Assembly: GCA_944470555.2 (NCBI GenBank)
Contig: OX104134.1
Coordinates: 11,263,248-11,327,247 of the forward strand
Length of the DNA: 64,000 nucleotides
DNA from: Heterobilharzia americana
Taxonomy: Eukaryota; Platyhelminthes; Trematoda; Strigeidida; Schistosomatidae
Direction: 5' to 3'
Part shown: one piece after another, positions 12,401 through 27,400 of the stretch
Position numbering within the stretch: position 1 is the first letter of the stretch
How the letters are laid out: each line of letters starts with the position of its first letter
Made by a program: the position numbers and the translations under genes
Notes under the pieces: model-generated
What the model saw: the letters and a program-made list of their open reading frames with translations, nothing else
The model's database searches: none
What the model was told of the DNA's origin: nothing

Positions 12401-15400
12401 TGAATTCTAAAATTAGCGTTTATGGTGTTTGTGTGAATGTACATTAAGATAATTAGGTATACAGTTCAAGTGCTTAGTAAATGAAATATTATGAAAAACC
12501 GTCAACATAAAAATCTTCGCCTACAATGCGTAGCTTTTGATATTGTAGAAAATGCTTTTACTACTGGTTCAGTGAAATTACAAGGGAAAAGAGAACCATG
12601 AATACTTCAGATATAAAACTGTGCATTTATCTTCAGATTTGACTGGTGTATCTGATTTTACTAGCCATTATCACCAAAATATATATGCATCTAGGTTTCA
12701 TTAAAAACCAATGGACAGTACACAAACTAAAGATAATAAATTACATACTCATGACAGTATGGTGGGGATGTCATACAATCTGTGACTAATTAATACTTGT
12801 CAATGTAGTGAAGCAGAAAATTGTTACGAAATTCAAGCATTGAAATGCTATTTACCAACCGGTTGCATGACATGTTAATTTCGTTAAAAGAAATGAGGGA
12901 GAAATCCTCGTGAACAAGCTGAAAATTCAATCAGGACAAAGTCATGATCCCTGAGAAAAACTAATTTATAAAGTATAAGTTGCAACTGTGTGAGATACCA
13001 CTTGACAAAAAATGTGATAAGAAACAAGTAAATGATACTCTTTTAAAATCGAATTTGAGCTCATCTTACACAAAACTGATGGCATAACGTCTTTGCAATC
13101 TGATGAAATACATATGTGTGGAATCCAGTTAGTAGGAATATTTGATTGAGGACTGATGATAAGTGGACAATTTGCAAAACATTCTGTCGATAACTCAATG
13201 ACGTTCTTCAGGTCATTTGGGACATAAACCACTGGACGAATAGAATGTTGCTGGTTAGATAAGTATATATTTTTAGGAGAATGGGAATTTTTTCAAGAAG
13301 GCATTCATCACGGACTGACATCAATTGGAGAACCACTGTTTCAGTTCCTAACTCATGATGTTTTGATATAAACTAAAAGATTAACAACGTCAAAGTGTCT
13401 AAAAAATCGTTAGATATTGACTATAGACTACCTATCTATTTGATGCATAACTAAATGGTATAAATTCGGTATCAGCAGACATCTGTAATTCCAGGTAACG
13501 TAACGCATTCAGACGTTCGACTAGTAGAATTTATATAAATATAATGGACCAACCTAATTTACTACAAGTGCAGCGCCAGACGACTCAGATCGAAATGGGA
13601 TCATATGCACTCAATTTTTGTAGGTACTTATAAGGCGCGGCTAAGAAACAATCTTTCTCTACTATTAAAAGTGATTTATCTGCGCATCAGATATATCAAT
13701 GAAGCAACTGAGCACACTTTAATTTTATCAAAACTCAAATAAGTTTTATCACATCCTGCCAGATGTAAATTAATGGTTGCTTTTCTCTGCAATTAGAATT
13801 CTGCTGAAACTCTGCAGTGATTTGACATTGAAGCAAAGAGACATTATACACATATTTCATTTTCTTCGTATCAAGATTCTTACTTTTTCGAACATCGTGA
13901 GGATAAATAAATCTAGGTAATGGTTAGTGAAAACTCGTCTAGTTAACTAGTTCACCAGTTACTAGCCGTCCTAAGCCCGGATAAAGAGGGAAAGTTGGGC
14001 ATAGGGCCAGGAACCCTACCCCGGAAAACCAATCCAACCGCTACAGAAACTTCAAAGCACAAAGAAAACATAAAAAATTAAATCAAGCTTATTCCTTACT
14101 GGAATCGGGAGACGAAATGACGCCGGTTGTGAAAGCCTTCGGGAAGCCAATTGGTCGATGTGTCTTCCCACTCTCTCTCTCCCTCTCTCTCTCTCTCTCT
14201 CGATGAAAACAAAAGTAATCACAGGGACATGGAATGTCCGCACAATGTTTGAAGCTGGCTGGCAAGGCTGCCCAGATTGCAAAAGAGATGAGAAGGTATG
14301 GGATAGAGGTGCTAGGAATCTGCGAAAGCAGATGGAAAGGGAGTGAACTCTCACAACTGTCAACTGGAGAGGAGTCAATAATCTACTCCTATATTGTCAC
14401 CCAGACGACAACCACGAGCACACTGAGTTTTCCAGTGGTTATCATGATGTCCTGAGGGCATCGAAGGATCTCATGCAGTGGGAACCAATATCCTCAACGA
14501 TCAGGATCATGACAGCAAGATTCAAATCAAGAGGTAGGAAAGTCACAATCATTCAATGCTACGCTACGCACCTATAAATAATGTAGGTGAAGAGAAGGAG
14601 GAGGAATTCTACAGACAACTGCAATCAGTATAGGACAAGACTCCAGTTGCCGGGATTGAAATTCCAATAGGTAGCATGACTAAACAACTGGGAGTAAACA
14701 ACGCAGGAAGAGAACTCGTCACAAGGCAAGAAGCACTCGGTGAGATGAATGAGAATGGGAAACTCTTTGAAGATTTCTGTGCATTTAATGATTTGGTGAT
14801 TGGAGGCAGTGTGTACAAACACAAGAATATTCACAGGGCAATGACATGGACTTGATTTCACCAGATGGACACACTAAAAATCAGATTGGCCTCATCGCAA
14901 TGTGAAGAAAGTGGAGACGCAGCCTACTGGATACAAGATCAGATGACGAAGGGAAGCAGATTTAGGTTGACACCACTCACTATCTATCCAGTGCAAACAA
15001 CCTATCTTCCAAATCAAGTTAAAGGCCTTCAAGGAAGTTGGCGATAGACCACAGTTGAAGTTCAACACCCACCTAGAACAGAAACTGAAGGACTAAACTA
15101 CAAAGGACATCTTCACGTCAGCCATCAAGACAAAATGAAAGATATCGAGGAACATCCCTGAAGAAACCTGTGTGGATGAACACTGGAAGTCTTTGAAAGG
15201 GATGTTGAAAGAAGCCTGCATAACCGTATTAGAAAGGAAGAAGAAAGAAGATAAGGAATGGATCTCGACGGACACTTGGAAGCTGATTGAGCGGGGAGAG
15301 GAGGATGGTGATGGTGAAGCAGAAGGTGAACGAGTGCAGTGCAGTGCAGGGATGAACAAGGAAAAGAGGAACTGAACCCAACCTATAAAACACTACACTG

Positions 15401-18400
15401 GACAAAGAAGTGAAGAGGAGTATGTGGAAAGACAAAAGGCAGTTCTACGAGACATTGGCAAGTGAAGCAGAACAGGCTGCAGGTAGGAGAGACGGGGACC
15501 TGACAACACTGTATTGAATGACCAGGTTACTGTCTGGGAGGGTAGAGATCAACGCAAATGAAACCAATGAAAGATAGTGAAGGAAACCTAGCTACCAAAG
15601 AGGAGAAATAAAGGAAACGATGGGTTGACCACTTCAGAAAACTCTTGAATCGACCATCGCCACCTGCAACTCGTCCAGAAATACCACCTGCTTCCCAGTC
15701 AGTCACAGAACTACAAGTAAACACAAGCGCTCTGACAAGAGCCGAAGTGAAGTCGTGAGCGCCATAAAGCTACTGAAATGCGGGAAAGCAGCAGGACCAG
15801 ATGGAATTCCTCTAGAAGCACTGAAAACAAACGCAGAGACATCAACAACGGACATAGAATGGCAGTCAACTCTACCTCAACTTCAACGATTTTGAAAAGG
15901 CCTTCCCAAACTCTCATGACATGCTATAAACTAAGATGGATAATCCTCAACTGTTTCTCGTTATACCAACTGTGTAAGAGATCATTTGGTTCACTTTTGG
16001 TTGGAACTGCTACTTTTTCATCATTTCACCTGTACAAAACAACATCCTACAGTACCACCAGGTTCATATGTTGATGATAGTTTAAATAGTGAGAAAAGGG
16101 GAACATGTGCACTGACACTAACAATTACTGTGAAATAAAACATGGCCTAATACATGCAGAACATTATTGGCACCTACTCGTCCAAATTCTTCTTTTATTC
16201 TTTCCTCCAAACTATTTAGCTTCTCTCTTAGCTCTAGTATGGGAAGGAAAAAAGAAGTAAAAAGTATAATAGACAGAAGTAGTTAGACGAAAGTGTATAA
16301 GGCAGTTCTTCGAATACAGAGTAGAACATTCGCACTTCAATAAAAGACATGGCTAATTAAATTTATGACCAGGCATTTTGTTATTACTACTTGTCACACA
16401 TTTCAGCACATTAACACTATCAAAGTGTCTGTAATCTAGGGATCGAATCAACAACCATTTGTGATGGTGGCACGCGTTAGTGGTTAATAGGAATTAGACA
16501 GCATACAAACGACTTCTCTATGTAATCAAAGATTTCTTTACGAATGACCATCTTGTACCTGAGTAGCTGAGATGACAAGCTTCAGATATGGAAAAAATTT
16601 CTGCATAATTTAGAGCATCAAACTAACCAATAATTTGGTTTTCGAAACTCGGCGCTGTGGTAAAAGTTTAACTTAGCGTGAAATTTATGAAATCATTATC
16701 ATTTCCGAAAAAGCCCTTTTTCTATAAAATACTTATTCACGTGATTAAAAACAACGTAAGCATAGGTTAACAACTATTGAGTGAAATTGAGACACTACGT
16801 GAATCCATTAAACTTCGGTAGTAAGTGCGACGTTCGACCATGCGATCCACTGTTTACGACTTATATCATTCACTTCATAAAGAGATTAATTTGAGAAAGT
16901 TCGATTGGCAATTACAAATATTCCGCAACCCGAAATTATCTCGTTAGGTAAATAATAAAACAAAGGATTAACGAGTAAAAAATCCTACAAAGACTAATCT
17001 TTGTACAGTTCATTATGATTTTATGGACTGTAAGATAAGCTTCGACGAATCAGTGCGACATCTAAAGCAAGAGATCGATGAAATAAAATTTTCCTTGGTA
17101 TAATACTGAGTATCGACCATATGATGGTAATCCTAATAAACATCCAATGATTGTCACAGTTTTCAAATGTCCAAAAAATTTAGGAACAGTAGCCTTATAA
17201 AACTATGTGGACAGGAAAATGAGCCACATATAATGTCCAGGCTTATGATGCTAAATGATCAACTAGGTCGACGTACGTAGCACGTCGAAAATCACTGGTT
17301 TGTACTTGCGTGTAAATATTTGGATAAAACATTTCGCTACAGAAAAACAAAGATTAAATTCACTGTTTTACTGGTGCTACGGTTTTACAGAATCTCAGAG
17401 ATGAGAAAGTGCATTAATTCGCTTCGTTATACATCACTGCTGAAACGCTTATTTGAGTATTACTTCAGTGAGACTAATCACTAAAACGTTAGCATTATGT
17501 TATTGCCTACAACCGGTTGAACTTTCTCATGATGAAATTACAATTTCTAGAAGAAACACATGACGCTAGAACGTATGTATAAAATGCATCTATACAGTTA
17601 TGATGTGTACCTATTTGCTAAATTGTCAATACGGTGGTCATCAAGGTTGTACGACGTGGTCCGCAGCAGTAAAAGCCAACTTACTAAATAAATAAAAGTG
17701 ATTAACTAAAGATGTTGAATGATAGAAAAGCGCTTCCAGACAGTCATATAAAACAGATACTGCCGTACATCCCGAACATTCTGTTTATAGATGATGCTAT
17801 TGGTTAGGAAAAAATGACATCGAAGTCATTTATCTGCAGAGAAATACTTTTTTCCGCCGTGGCTATTGATACAAACCACTGAATATGCATTAGTTAAGAT
17901 AAAACCTTTGTATAAACTCTTGTAAAGCCTATCAGCATCACGCTATAAAATTACTTGTACACTAACCTCGAAGGTCGTCATCAAAATCTGCACGAATAAT
18001 GAACTCGTTTCGTTGACTGACATAATCCAAGTCAATAGTGGATTCCACCATTTCTTTATATTGTGAAAAATCAGTTACTGATTCCTATGTTGAAAATGAT
18101 CGAAAGTGTAAAAGAAAGAGAATATCTTCAGGTATCGAGAAACGTTATTGCTGCCATTCTTACTGTTATAACAAGAAAGAACACTTGAGAATCATATCAA
18201 TGCCATAGGTTTGGAAAATTTTGAACTCACTTTGGAGACACGAAATGCTGTATAACTAGTAGGTAAAAAAAAATATAGTAGTAATCACCAGTTACAGAAA
18301 CCTTTTAAACTAACTAGTAACAAGGTAGATACAGAATTAGAGGTAGGGGTAGTTCCTCAGTATTATTCCAAAATGTCGAACGACAAGAGTGTGGATGAAA

Positions 18401-21400
18401 TTTGAACTACTATCTGAACTGAAATCATTTCAAACAGAAAGTAAAAGAAACCAAGCTTTGAAAAATTACTAACGAGTTTAAAAAAATATATGTAAACACT
18501 TTGAGGAAAACAGCAAATAAGATGACAACGAGTATTACGATTCGTATTTAACATGCAAATGTTCAGATAATTTTAAGCACTCAGACACCTTTCAGTTAAA
18601 AGCACCAGTTTGCTAACGTAAAGGTTTATTTTTTCCCTTACTGAAAACTGACCAGGTTAACTCACCATTTCGGAATAATCGAAACTGCAGGCAAAAAACT
18701 GTACATGAATATACTTTTTGTTTGCACTTGCTTGATAAAATTCATCCAGTCACTCTTTTGTGAATACGAGATTTTGCAAAATCTTTAAAATACTTTGTGA
18801 ATTTTTTATCGATCGTCATAAATAAAGATGAGATAAAGGTCCGAAAAACTGAAGGGGTATTCTTTCGCTAAAACCTGGTTTTATAGTACAATTTCCTATT
18901 GGGGCTGTCTGATCTCAACGTCGGTTAGTTATAACTTGAAAAATTCACCTGTTAAAAGTTTTGCACCGTTTAACGCTTATCATGCACCATTTGCTGAAAC
19001 CACTAGAAAGTGAAGTTGACTTCTCAGTTATTTTACTACTTTAATATGAGACTATATTTGTCTCCATCAAGAGCACTACGATTATGTATAAACGAAGTAA
19101 CTGTGTTTACACTTCATAATCTGTTGATTCAATGAGAAGTGAAGAAAGCCGCAATTCGATCATTGATGAAACCATATCATGTCTCCAGAACATAGTATCA
19201 CTGCAGTTCGCAACATCTTCTGGTATGAATTCCCAGTAAACAGGAATATTGGCAAAATACTGTTGTGCTTTTCCAGTTATTTGAAGTTTCAAGCGAAAAA
19301 AACTAAGTGTTTTAGATTAATGATGTGATGTTACACGTTTTACCAACGAAATACTAATATTAGTGCATTATTTTTTGTAGCATTTGATTGTGATAATGAA
19401 CATTTTGATAATTTATCGCCATACTCAAACTTTTGTTTACCACTTCAATCATATGTTACTCAGACGTTCACGGCTAACTTTCATGCATCAAAGAAAACCT
19501 CAGAGTACAAAACACTTTTCAAACCAATATATGCATAAATGACGTAATTTGTTTCTTGCACGCTGCAAATTCATAAAAATACATTACATTACAGTTTTGT
19601 CTGGAAGGTAAGCGTGTGAGTTATACACATCTGTACTCTGAGATACCAAGTTTTGCTGAATACCATGACTATTTCTCTAAGATAGATTGTCACACAGACA
19701 ATGAACAAGTCAATGAATATGTGTGCAAGAAAAAGATGGATGGTGCTATCCATAGTTGTTAGCGCTGACTGGAGACGACTTTGAATTTCAACACAGATGA
19801 TCACTTTTTCATACAGTTCTCTCCCTTTCTTAGAGAGTTGATAAGAAAAACATTTTCGGAAGTCCATCAGGGCTTAAATAAAAATATATTGTATTTGAAT
19901 AAGCTGTTTTGAATCGAATGACCTAACTGTTTAACCGCTGACTGGATTACATCCTAGGAACATCTTTATATTACGAATCTATCCCACAGAGAGCCGACTT
20001 ATGCATAACATTCTTAAACATGTTACACGGTAATATAGTCACAACAATTGTAGTTAGGCGTATGTTCAAACTGTATTAGCGCATGGCATTTTTAAGTGTT
20101 ATACAGGGACCGGCTCCCTGAAGGGTAGATTCGCAATGTAGAGATTCTGTAGACCCGCACGCCTAACTACAATCCCAAAAACATACGATACCTATCATTC
20201 TCCACACCACAAGCAACCACTTAAACTTCAAGAAACCAGCTACGCGGTTGACAGAACAAATGAAGGGGAAATGAGCAAAGAAGACAAAAGCTATGGATAT
20301 CCTACTGTTCATTAGTAGGGCATTAATAACTAAAAATATATGTAATAGTAAAAACAATAGTGTGATTCATGTCACATAAACAACAGGTTTAATAAACAAA
20401 TATCCTCTTAACATTCATAAATTTTGCAGTATCCTAATTTTTACAGGAATATGAGAAATATAATGCAACACATTGTCTTCGGTAGTCAATGGTGACTACA
20501 GAATTACTCTGCAAACAGGTCAAACATTGTTTTTGTTTACACTTTTCTATGCATTACTATACACTAAACTTTTAGTAGTGTACGCGAATGCTCAAAAAAT
20601 GTTCAAGTCCCGAAAACACACACATTTATTCTTTTCTTCCAAGAGAAAGTAAAATTTCATATAGCACTTATTACGAAGCTAACTTTATGCAATTAATAGA
20701 CTAATGATTACGGTCCAACTATAAAGTGGAAAATTATTGATCGTATGAAGCTTTGACTGACACTAGTCTCCCCAGACTTACCACACAAGCAGGCTGATAG
20801 CACGCAGTTGTTGAGGAGAGCTTATTCATCCAGTAGTGAGGAAATATAACAAAAAATGAAGGTTTGAAAAAAAAAGAAGTAAACTTACTTGTAAGGGTGT
20901 GACTAGACATTCCTGAAGAATGGGTTGCTTCGAGCCAGTATATTGTCGCAGTAGCGAAATTGCATGAGGCAGACGGATAACAGCCTGATAAATTCGATAA
21001 ACGTCCTGAAAATGAGGAATAATAGTTATAAGTATAGCTGGAATACATCAATGAAAGCATTTCGATAGTATCAAGAAACAATAACTTGGACAAGTGACTG
21101 TCAACGAAAAACAACAGACTTGAATCGCGTATAATCCACGCAGCTTGGATTTATGGATAGCTCAATGTAAACGAACTTTTATGCATACTTCATTTTTCAC
21201 TAATTTCTCCGATTTTTTGTAATTATGAAAGTATAAAGTGAAAGTAAAGGTTAATATAAAACGCATTCTAATGTTCCAAATCGTCAGGTAATTCTAAAAA
21301 TAAACTCACAATTCATAGAGAATTCATGATTGCTTTGTTTTTACGAAATACACTGAGACGAAATCTGTTTTATGGTTTACTTAGTAGCATACACATTATT

Positions 21401-24400
21401 TGAAAGGTAGTCGGATAACTCGCTGGCAACGAAGATGACATTAGTTAACAAATGCAAAACTGAACTAATTTTTGAGATCTGAGGATTTGTAAAACAATCG
21501 AAACAAGCAAAATGAAATGTACCCAACAACCAAATGCATTTCCCTACGTTAAATAATAAGTGGTAAGCACCTTCCATAAATCCACACTATATCCTACAAC
21601 TGCAGAACGTTTTGATTTGCGATTTAGTTGTTTCAAAGACCGTGTATGCTTCAGTGTTTTCGGTTCTCAAGATTATCTGATAAGGGTGAGGCAATAGCAA
21701 GCATATCTTTCATCCAAAAAGTGTGGAAGAGTGAAAATTGACTGTCACCTAGGTCTGAATTCTACCTGATTGGTGTCCGTTAACCGTTAACCTTACATCC
21801 AACGATAGTTTTCATGTAACGCAGGATGAGCAGTCCTTTAGGACTACCCTTTCTTAAATTCGCCACCAAAGATTATGAATGAATGATTCGCTTGTCGCCC
21901 GATGGAATTACTTACTCCCTTAACAACTCTATCCAACCACCAACTTGGTTGACCTATATGGAACTCAGAACCTTAAGAAGTGATTACTGAAGCCAATATG
22001 GTAGTTTGATCAGTGCGACACAGAAGCTCGACCATCAGGTCACGGTAGTTATCAGTTAGAAAACCACGAAAAATCTTATAAAAAAAACCCTGTAGTGCAT
22101 TTGGTCAATATAAATTACTCACTTAACAAGTGTGAATGGTAAAAACTGAAGATTCGCAAGTACCAAACGAACGGGGCAGTAAGAATACAAACAAGACAAG
22201 AGATGAAAAGTGTCGCTCATCTCAAACGAACTACGAATGGAAGGAAAACAGAAATCATCAAGTATTGAGAGACGACAGTTGTACTATATTTATTGTTACT
22301 CCAACACTCCAACTAGTCATTATACATACTGAGAGTCAAAGAGGAAGTTGTACAGTTGGGAAGAAAAGGGTGGACTGACAATATGTATGCTATGCAGCAG
22401 ATATCCCAGAATACCTACACATGATGCAACTAACATATAATTTTATGGAATTAAGAGTACACTTATCAAACAATACTACTGGAGAAGCAACAAAAATTTT
22501 GAAATGAATGTAATTAGAAAAAGATTTAAATTTAAAAACTGTTGTTGAAACAGCGATAAAACTGTGTACAGATTCATAGACGAAACAACTGCTCGACTGA
22601 CATATACGACAACTATTCACTACAAAACATCTGAGTCACTTTGAGATCTGTGACATGATTGGTTCTTTCGCACATAGCCAACCACAGATTGGTCAGCTCC
22701 CATCACAAGTACAAGTATATATAGTGTTCAGTTATTATATTTAATACGTTAAAAACTGAAATAAGCAAGTGAATAAACTTGGTTTTTGAGAATATACCAA
22801 ATCTTATTGTGAAAAGTATGATACATGTAAAGTACCTCACGCTCATTTCATTCGTAACATTCCTATGCAGTACATTTGGACAAGATTATATGTGGAGTGA
22901 GTATCAACCATCTGTACAAAGTGATCAAAGTAAGTTTTTTATGCATTTATTAGCATATGATGAAATGAGTACTTTAAATATTCATTAGTTTGTACAAAAG
23001 CTAATAGGCAGTAAGCCAACAAAGGGGAGTTGATATCGAAAGTATCTTACATGATGAAGCATTATCACTATATTTCTAGACAGTGTCGAACACTAAGACT
23101 TTGTAGGTACTTCACTTTTGATCATGTGGCTGTAGCTTACAACCTGGTTAAAAAGTTTTCCCCTTCTATAGTAAAAAGAACTGTCAACATCTTTGCCAAA
23201 TACATTAAAATGTATGAAAAAGAGACTCGATTCAAAAAAGTATATCTTCGTCTCATCATCACTTTGCTGGTTCGGCACATTCATTTCGACGAACGAATGT
23301 TTAATGGAAAGGAATCAAGTAGAATATGAACTGATTTTTACTGGATAAGCGTTACGCTAAAAAATTTATCATTAAAATTGAGATACTGTAAAAGTCTGCA
23401 TTTCGTGCAGTTATTTAACGCAGCAGACAAATAGATTCTAAAAAATCATGTTATTTAGAGGCAGTACGCACAAAGTGCACCAGCTCAGTGCGTGACTGCG
23501 CAAAAAGAAATCCCAATACAAATTTCGCTAAAATATGTCGGTCTTAACACCTTATCCTTCCCAATACTTCTATGATGTGTTACTCAATATCTTTTCAATT
23601 ATAGAAGAAAATTTTAAACTTCTACAACAATTGTATGACCAACTGATTATAGAATACTGAAAAATAATGTGTCTGATTGTTTACTTTAACTATAAGTGTG
23701 ACCATACAGTTTTTGAAGATTATTCATCAGAATTATTCACGAAACTAGAATACTTCTTGTTATTTTTCACAATGCTAAAGGCTTTTTCTCGACGCTCCAT
23801 TTTCGTACTGATAAATTTTCTAGAGCTTTTGGTGATACATAACGCCTACATCGTATCACACATAATTACAGCAAATCAAAGGGCAAAGGGACCCTTTGAA
23901 AACCAGAATGCGCATTATCCCTTCCACTAGGTATTTTACTTTAGCATCATTAGTGATGGTGAAAAATCTCGAAGTATACTACTTGTAAAATTCACGATAC
24001 CGTCAAATCACGTTGGCGAGTACGATCTATTATAGCACTATTTTATGTACAATGCTTACAAATGTAATGTTATTCATGTTACTTAGATGAGAAAAGTAAT
24101 ATGAGAATTACAAATTAATTGACTCCTGAATACACTGAATTTGAAAGAGATATCTTTCTATTGAAAACTCCGTTTCAACTATACGAGTATACTGATACTG
24201 TGACTATAAGTTATATTTGGATAAGTCTTAGCGTGTTTCAAACACGAACGGAAATGCAACAAAGAACAAAGTCGGTTAGGCGTGATTCTCAGTCACAAAA
24301 GTGACATGAGACAAACAAAAAAGGACAACTATCAAAAACGCTTCACAGGAATGAGTTGAAAGTACAGACAACACACACCATAAGTGAAAAACAATCAAAT

Positions 24401-27400
24401 AAACAATCTTGAAAAAGCCTTTCATGAAAACAATTTTTGTAGCTACATGAATAAAATTAAGGAAATAATCAAATCTCTGCTAAGGCTAGACATTTGATGA
24501 GAACAATCTCAAATCAACCGAGGTTTCTAAGGAAAAAGTGTTCGAGAAAAAAGTCTTATGGACGACATGACACTAAAAGAGTTCTAACAACTTTATTATT
24601 TCTCAAAGGACAGGGGGTGTTAATTCAGAATGGAAGGTCAACTAAAAGTTGGGCATAGACTAATAATCGAGAAACAACTTGAGAATAAAATGTAATATAA
24701 ATGGTCTTATCTTTGTAAACATTAGGAACACAAGTTGAAAGTGAAACTCAAATTTCTTAATTGCTTTCAAAAATTATGAGCACTGTAAGTGGCATCAACA
24801 AAATAAGCAGTGAGAAAAGACTCTTCCATTCAATGTCTCAAAATTATTTCAATTTATTGACATCCGAAAATAGAATGCAAGAAGCACATTCTACTTCGAA
24901 TTTAACAGTAGGATGTACTTGCATAACAGTGAGCATCAACAGACATAAATGAACGACCTTGCCCAAAACTTACCTCAGTTTACGCTAACACACTTCACAA
25001 CAACACAAAAGCAGCAAGTGAACAGGAAAAAAAAAACATTCGAGTAGACGAAAATGTATGAAAAGAGGGGATAAGTATTCACAATTCTGAAGGTGATAAA
25101 CGGTGGATACATTTGTACTACGCAAACCGATAGTCACAGACCTTATGAATTCGTTCGAATTTTCGCCCCATCTTTCGGCCCAATACCATAAGGGTTAATT
25201 GTTAAATACAAGCAGCGCATCATTCAGATACCTTTGTGAGTACGAGTTCACAAGCTCATCCACCAACACGTCTTCCTTGTTCCGTGCTTTATGCCTAACC
25301 TTTATTGAGTCTGCTATTCAACCACACACGAGCAGTGTTGCGTAGAACTCTTATAACCGAAAACAGGTTACTGTTTTACTTCGTATACTTCCAATGGCAA
25401 CTCAATAAATCTAGCAACCATCATTAACCACCGGAATTACCAGTTATATATGGTCTAAGCTATTTAGTTAAGTCAGACAGTTATCTAGCAAAAGATACCA
25501 GTTGTTATGTCAGAATATCAAGTTTTCATGGGTTTTGCGATAAATCTCGCAATTTCGACAAAACAAGACGAAGTTTATCTGGAATGTATGATATTTTAGT
25601 ACAATACATTTATTCTGTCATAACTCATGTGCATTTGGATGACAAATATGTGATCGGATCGTTTGACATGTTTTTGGTATTTTGTAGAAATTTATAAAGG
25701 GGAATAAATATTTCAAATTCAAGCAACTGTTACTACTGTATAACATCAAGATAAGAGAAATGTATTTGGACGAAATATCTACCAGATAGGTAGATAACAC
25801 TAGTATATGTACTGTAGTAATTTACAAAACTTATTCACATCTTAACTAACAGGAAAATTAAATTAATTCGCGCAAATTGATTTCCGTACGTTTTATTTAT
25901 CAACCTACTTCATGATAAACAAAATTCCCTTTGACTTTTTATGATTTATTGTCAAAATATTCGAACATCTGATTTATCACATTTTCCTTTCGTTTCTGGA
26001 TAATACACTGTTTGAACTATTCTTATCGTCAATAGCAGTAAGGAGAACGCTGTCGATTTTCTCTTTTGTAACAATGATGGGCTCGAGACTATGATTCATT
26101 TAGTATCTCAGGTATAAGTTTAACTGTCTGAATTAATGTTAGTGTAACCAGCAAGCTACTTGACCCGTGTGCAACAAGTGAAAGATATTTCGTACTCTAG
26201 GGTATGTGGTTTAAAACCGATCATTATGATACAAATACACCCTCACTATTTCTTTCAATTTCCACCAACGCCTTTCGCTAACCACTTAGTTTCATGATTT
26301 CCACGATAACTGATGAAACGTATTTCACTTCTTCTTTTATGATTAACTTCCATCTCGATATATGGAAATGAAGTATGGTAGCTTGAACTGATAGACAATT
26401 ATACAAAGTCCTATGTTGTTCACATTCTTTGTATGTCTATCTCTAGCAAAGAGATGCATAGTGACTATTTGGTCACGATGCATCTACCTTTTTTACGTTA
26501 ATTTGACAATATCCATATTCTTACGAATAAACCTGTGTTTGGCTGTGATGACATATGAATCATTTTACAAAAAAGGTGCAGGATGTACTCAATGATCCCC
26601 TAGAGTTTCCCTGAGGACAAATGACATGAAGAAATACTCAGTTATTTAACAGCAAAAAATATGATCAACTAATTAGCAATTACGTCCTACTGAGACAAAC
26701 TTTAACAGTGAAAGTTGGCTTTTCTTTAATGATCCCAGGTGTTTATGCACATAGGAATAGAACTGCCCAAAACTTGAATAGATATACTATTGTACTAAAT
26801 TCTACACTGCTTTCTGTTATAATTAATGCAGAATAATTCTTATTCTGGAATGAACCATATTATGTGTCAGTAACCAAGATAGGGGATATTTTGAAGTCAT
26901 ATTGATGAAAATGAAAATATCTTTAGCGTTGTTCCACTGATCAATGACACTAGCTTCTACAATACATCACACTAATAATAATCACATTACTAATATTGTT
27001 CTTTGAATTTACTCTCGAGGTGTTAATTAATTTCAGGATTAGCAAAACGCCCATGGACATTACGTGATCCTTTGAATTGTTGTTTGGACAGTGCACGATG
27101 TTGTAAAAGGAAAAGAAACTCAGAAACAAAAATACATGACAATGATGAAGATGAATTTAATTCAGCGAGGAGGGAATATACCTGGAAAGGTAGTGCATAT
27201 GCCACAAAAAGTCGGATGGATCCAGTGATTAGGAAGTTCTTCCAAGAAAGAATAAGAAGAGACTAAACTGAACTTCATTACACTATATGTATACCTACAT
27301 ATATCTATGAAATAAACTTTGAACGAAAAATGAATTCAGAAATGCATGAGCATGTCTTAATTTAAAACAAAAAACCCTTGAACCACAACGATTACTTTGG

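Noticed and set aside
18076..18077. Alternative acceptor AG for MSH2 exon 12
   Set aside because: Splicing there would start the exon with an in-frame TAA; the upstream CATAG keeps the conserved sequence.
22570..22595. GACGAAACAACTGC, resembling the 3' core of the SINE hammerhead
   Set aside because: No CTGANGA core or stem II upstream; chance match.
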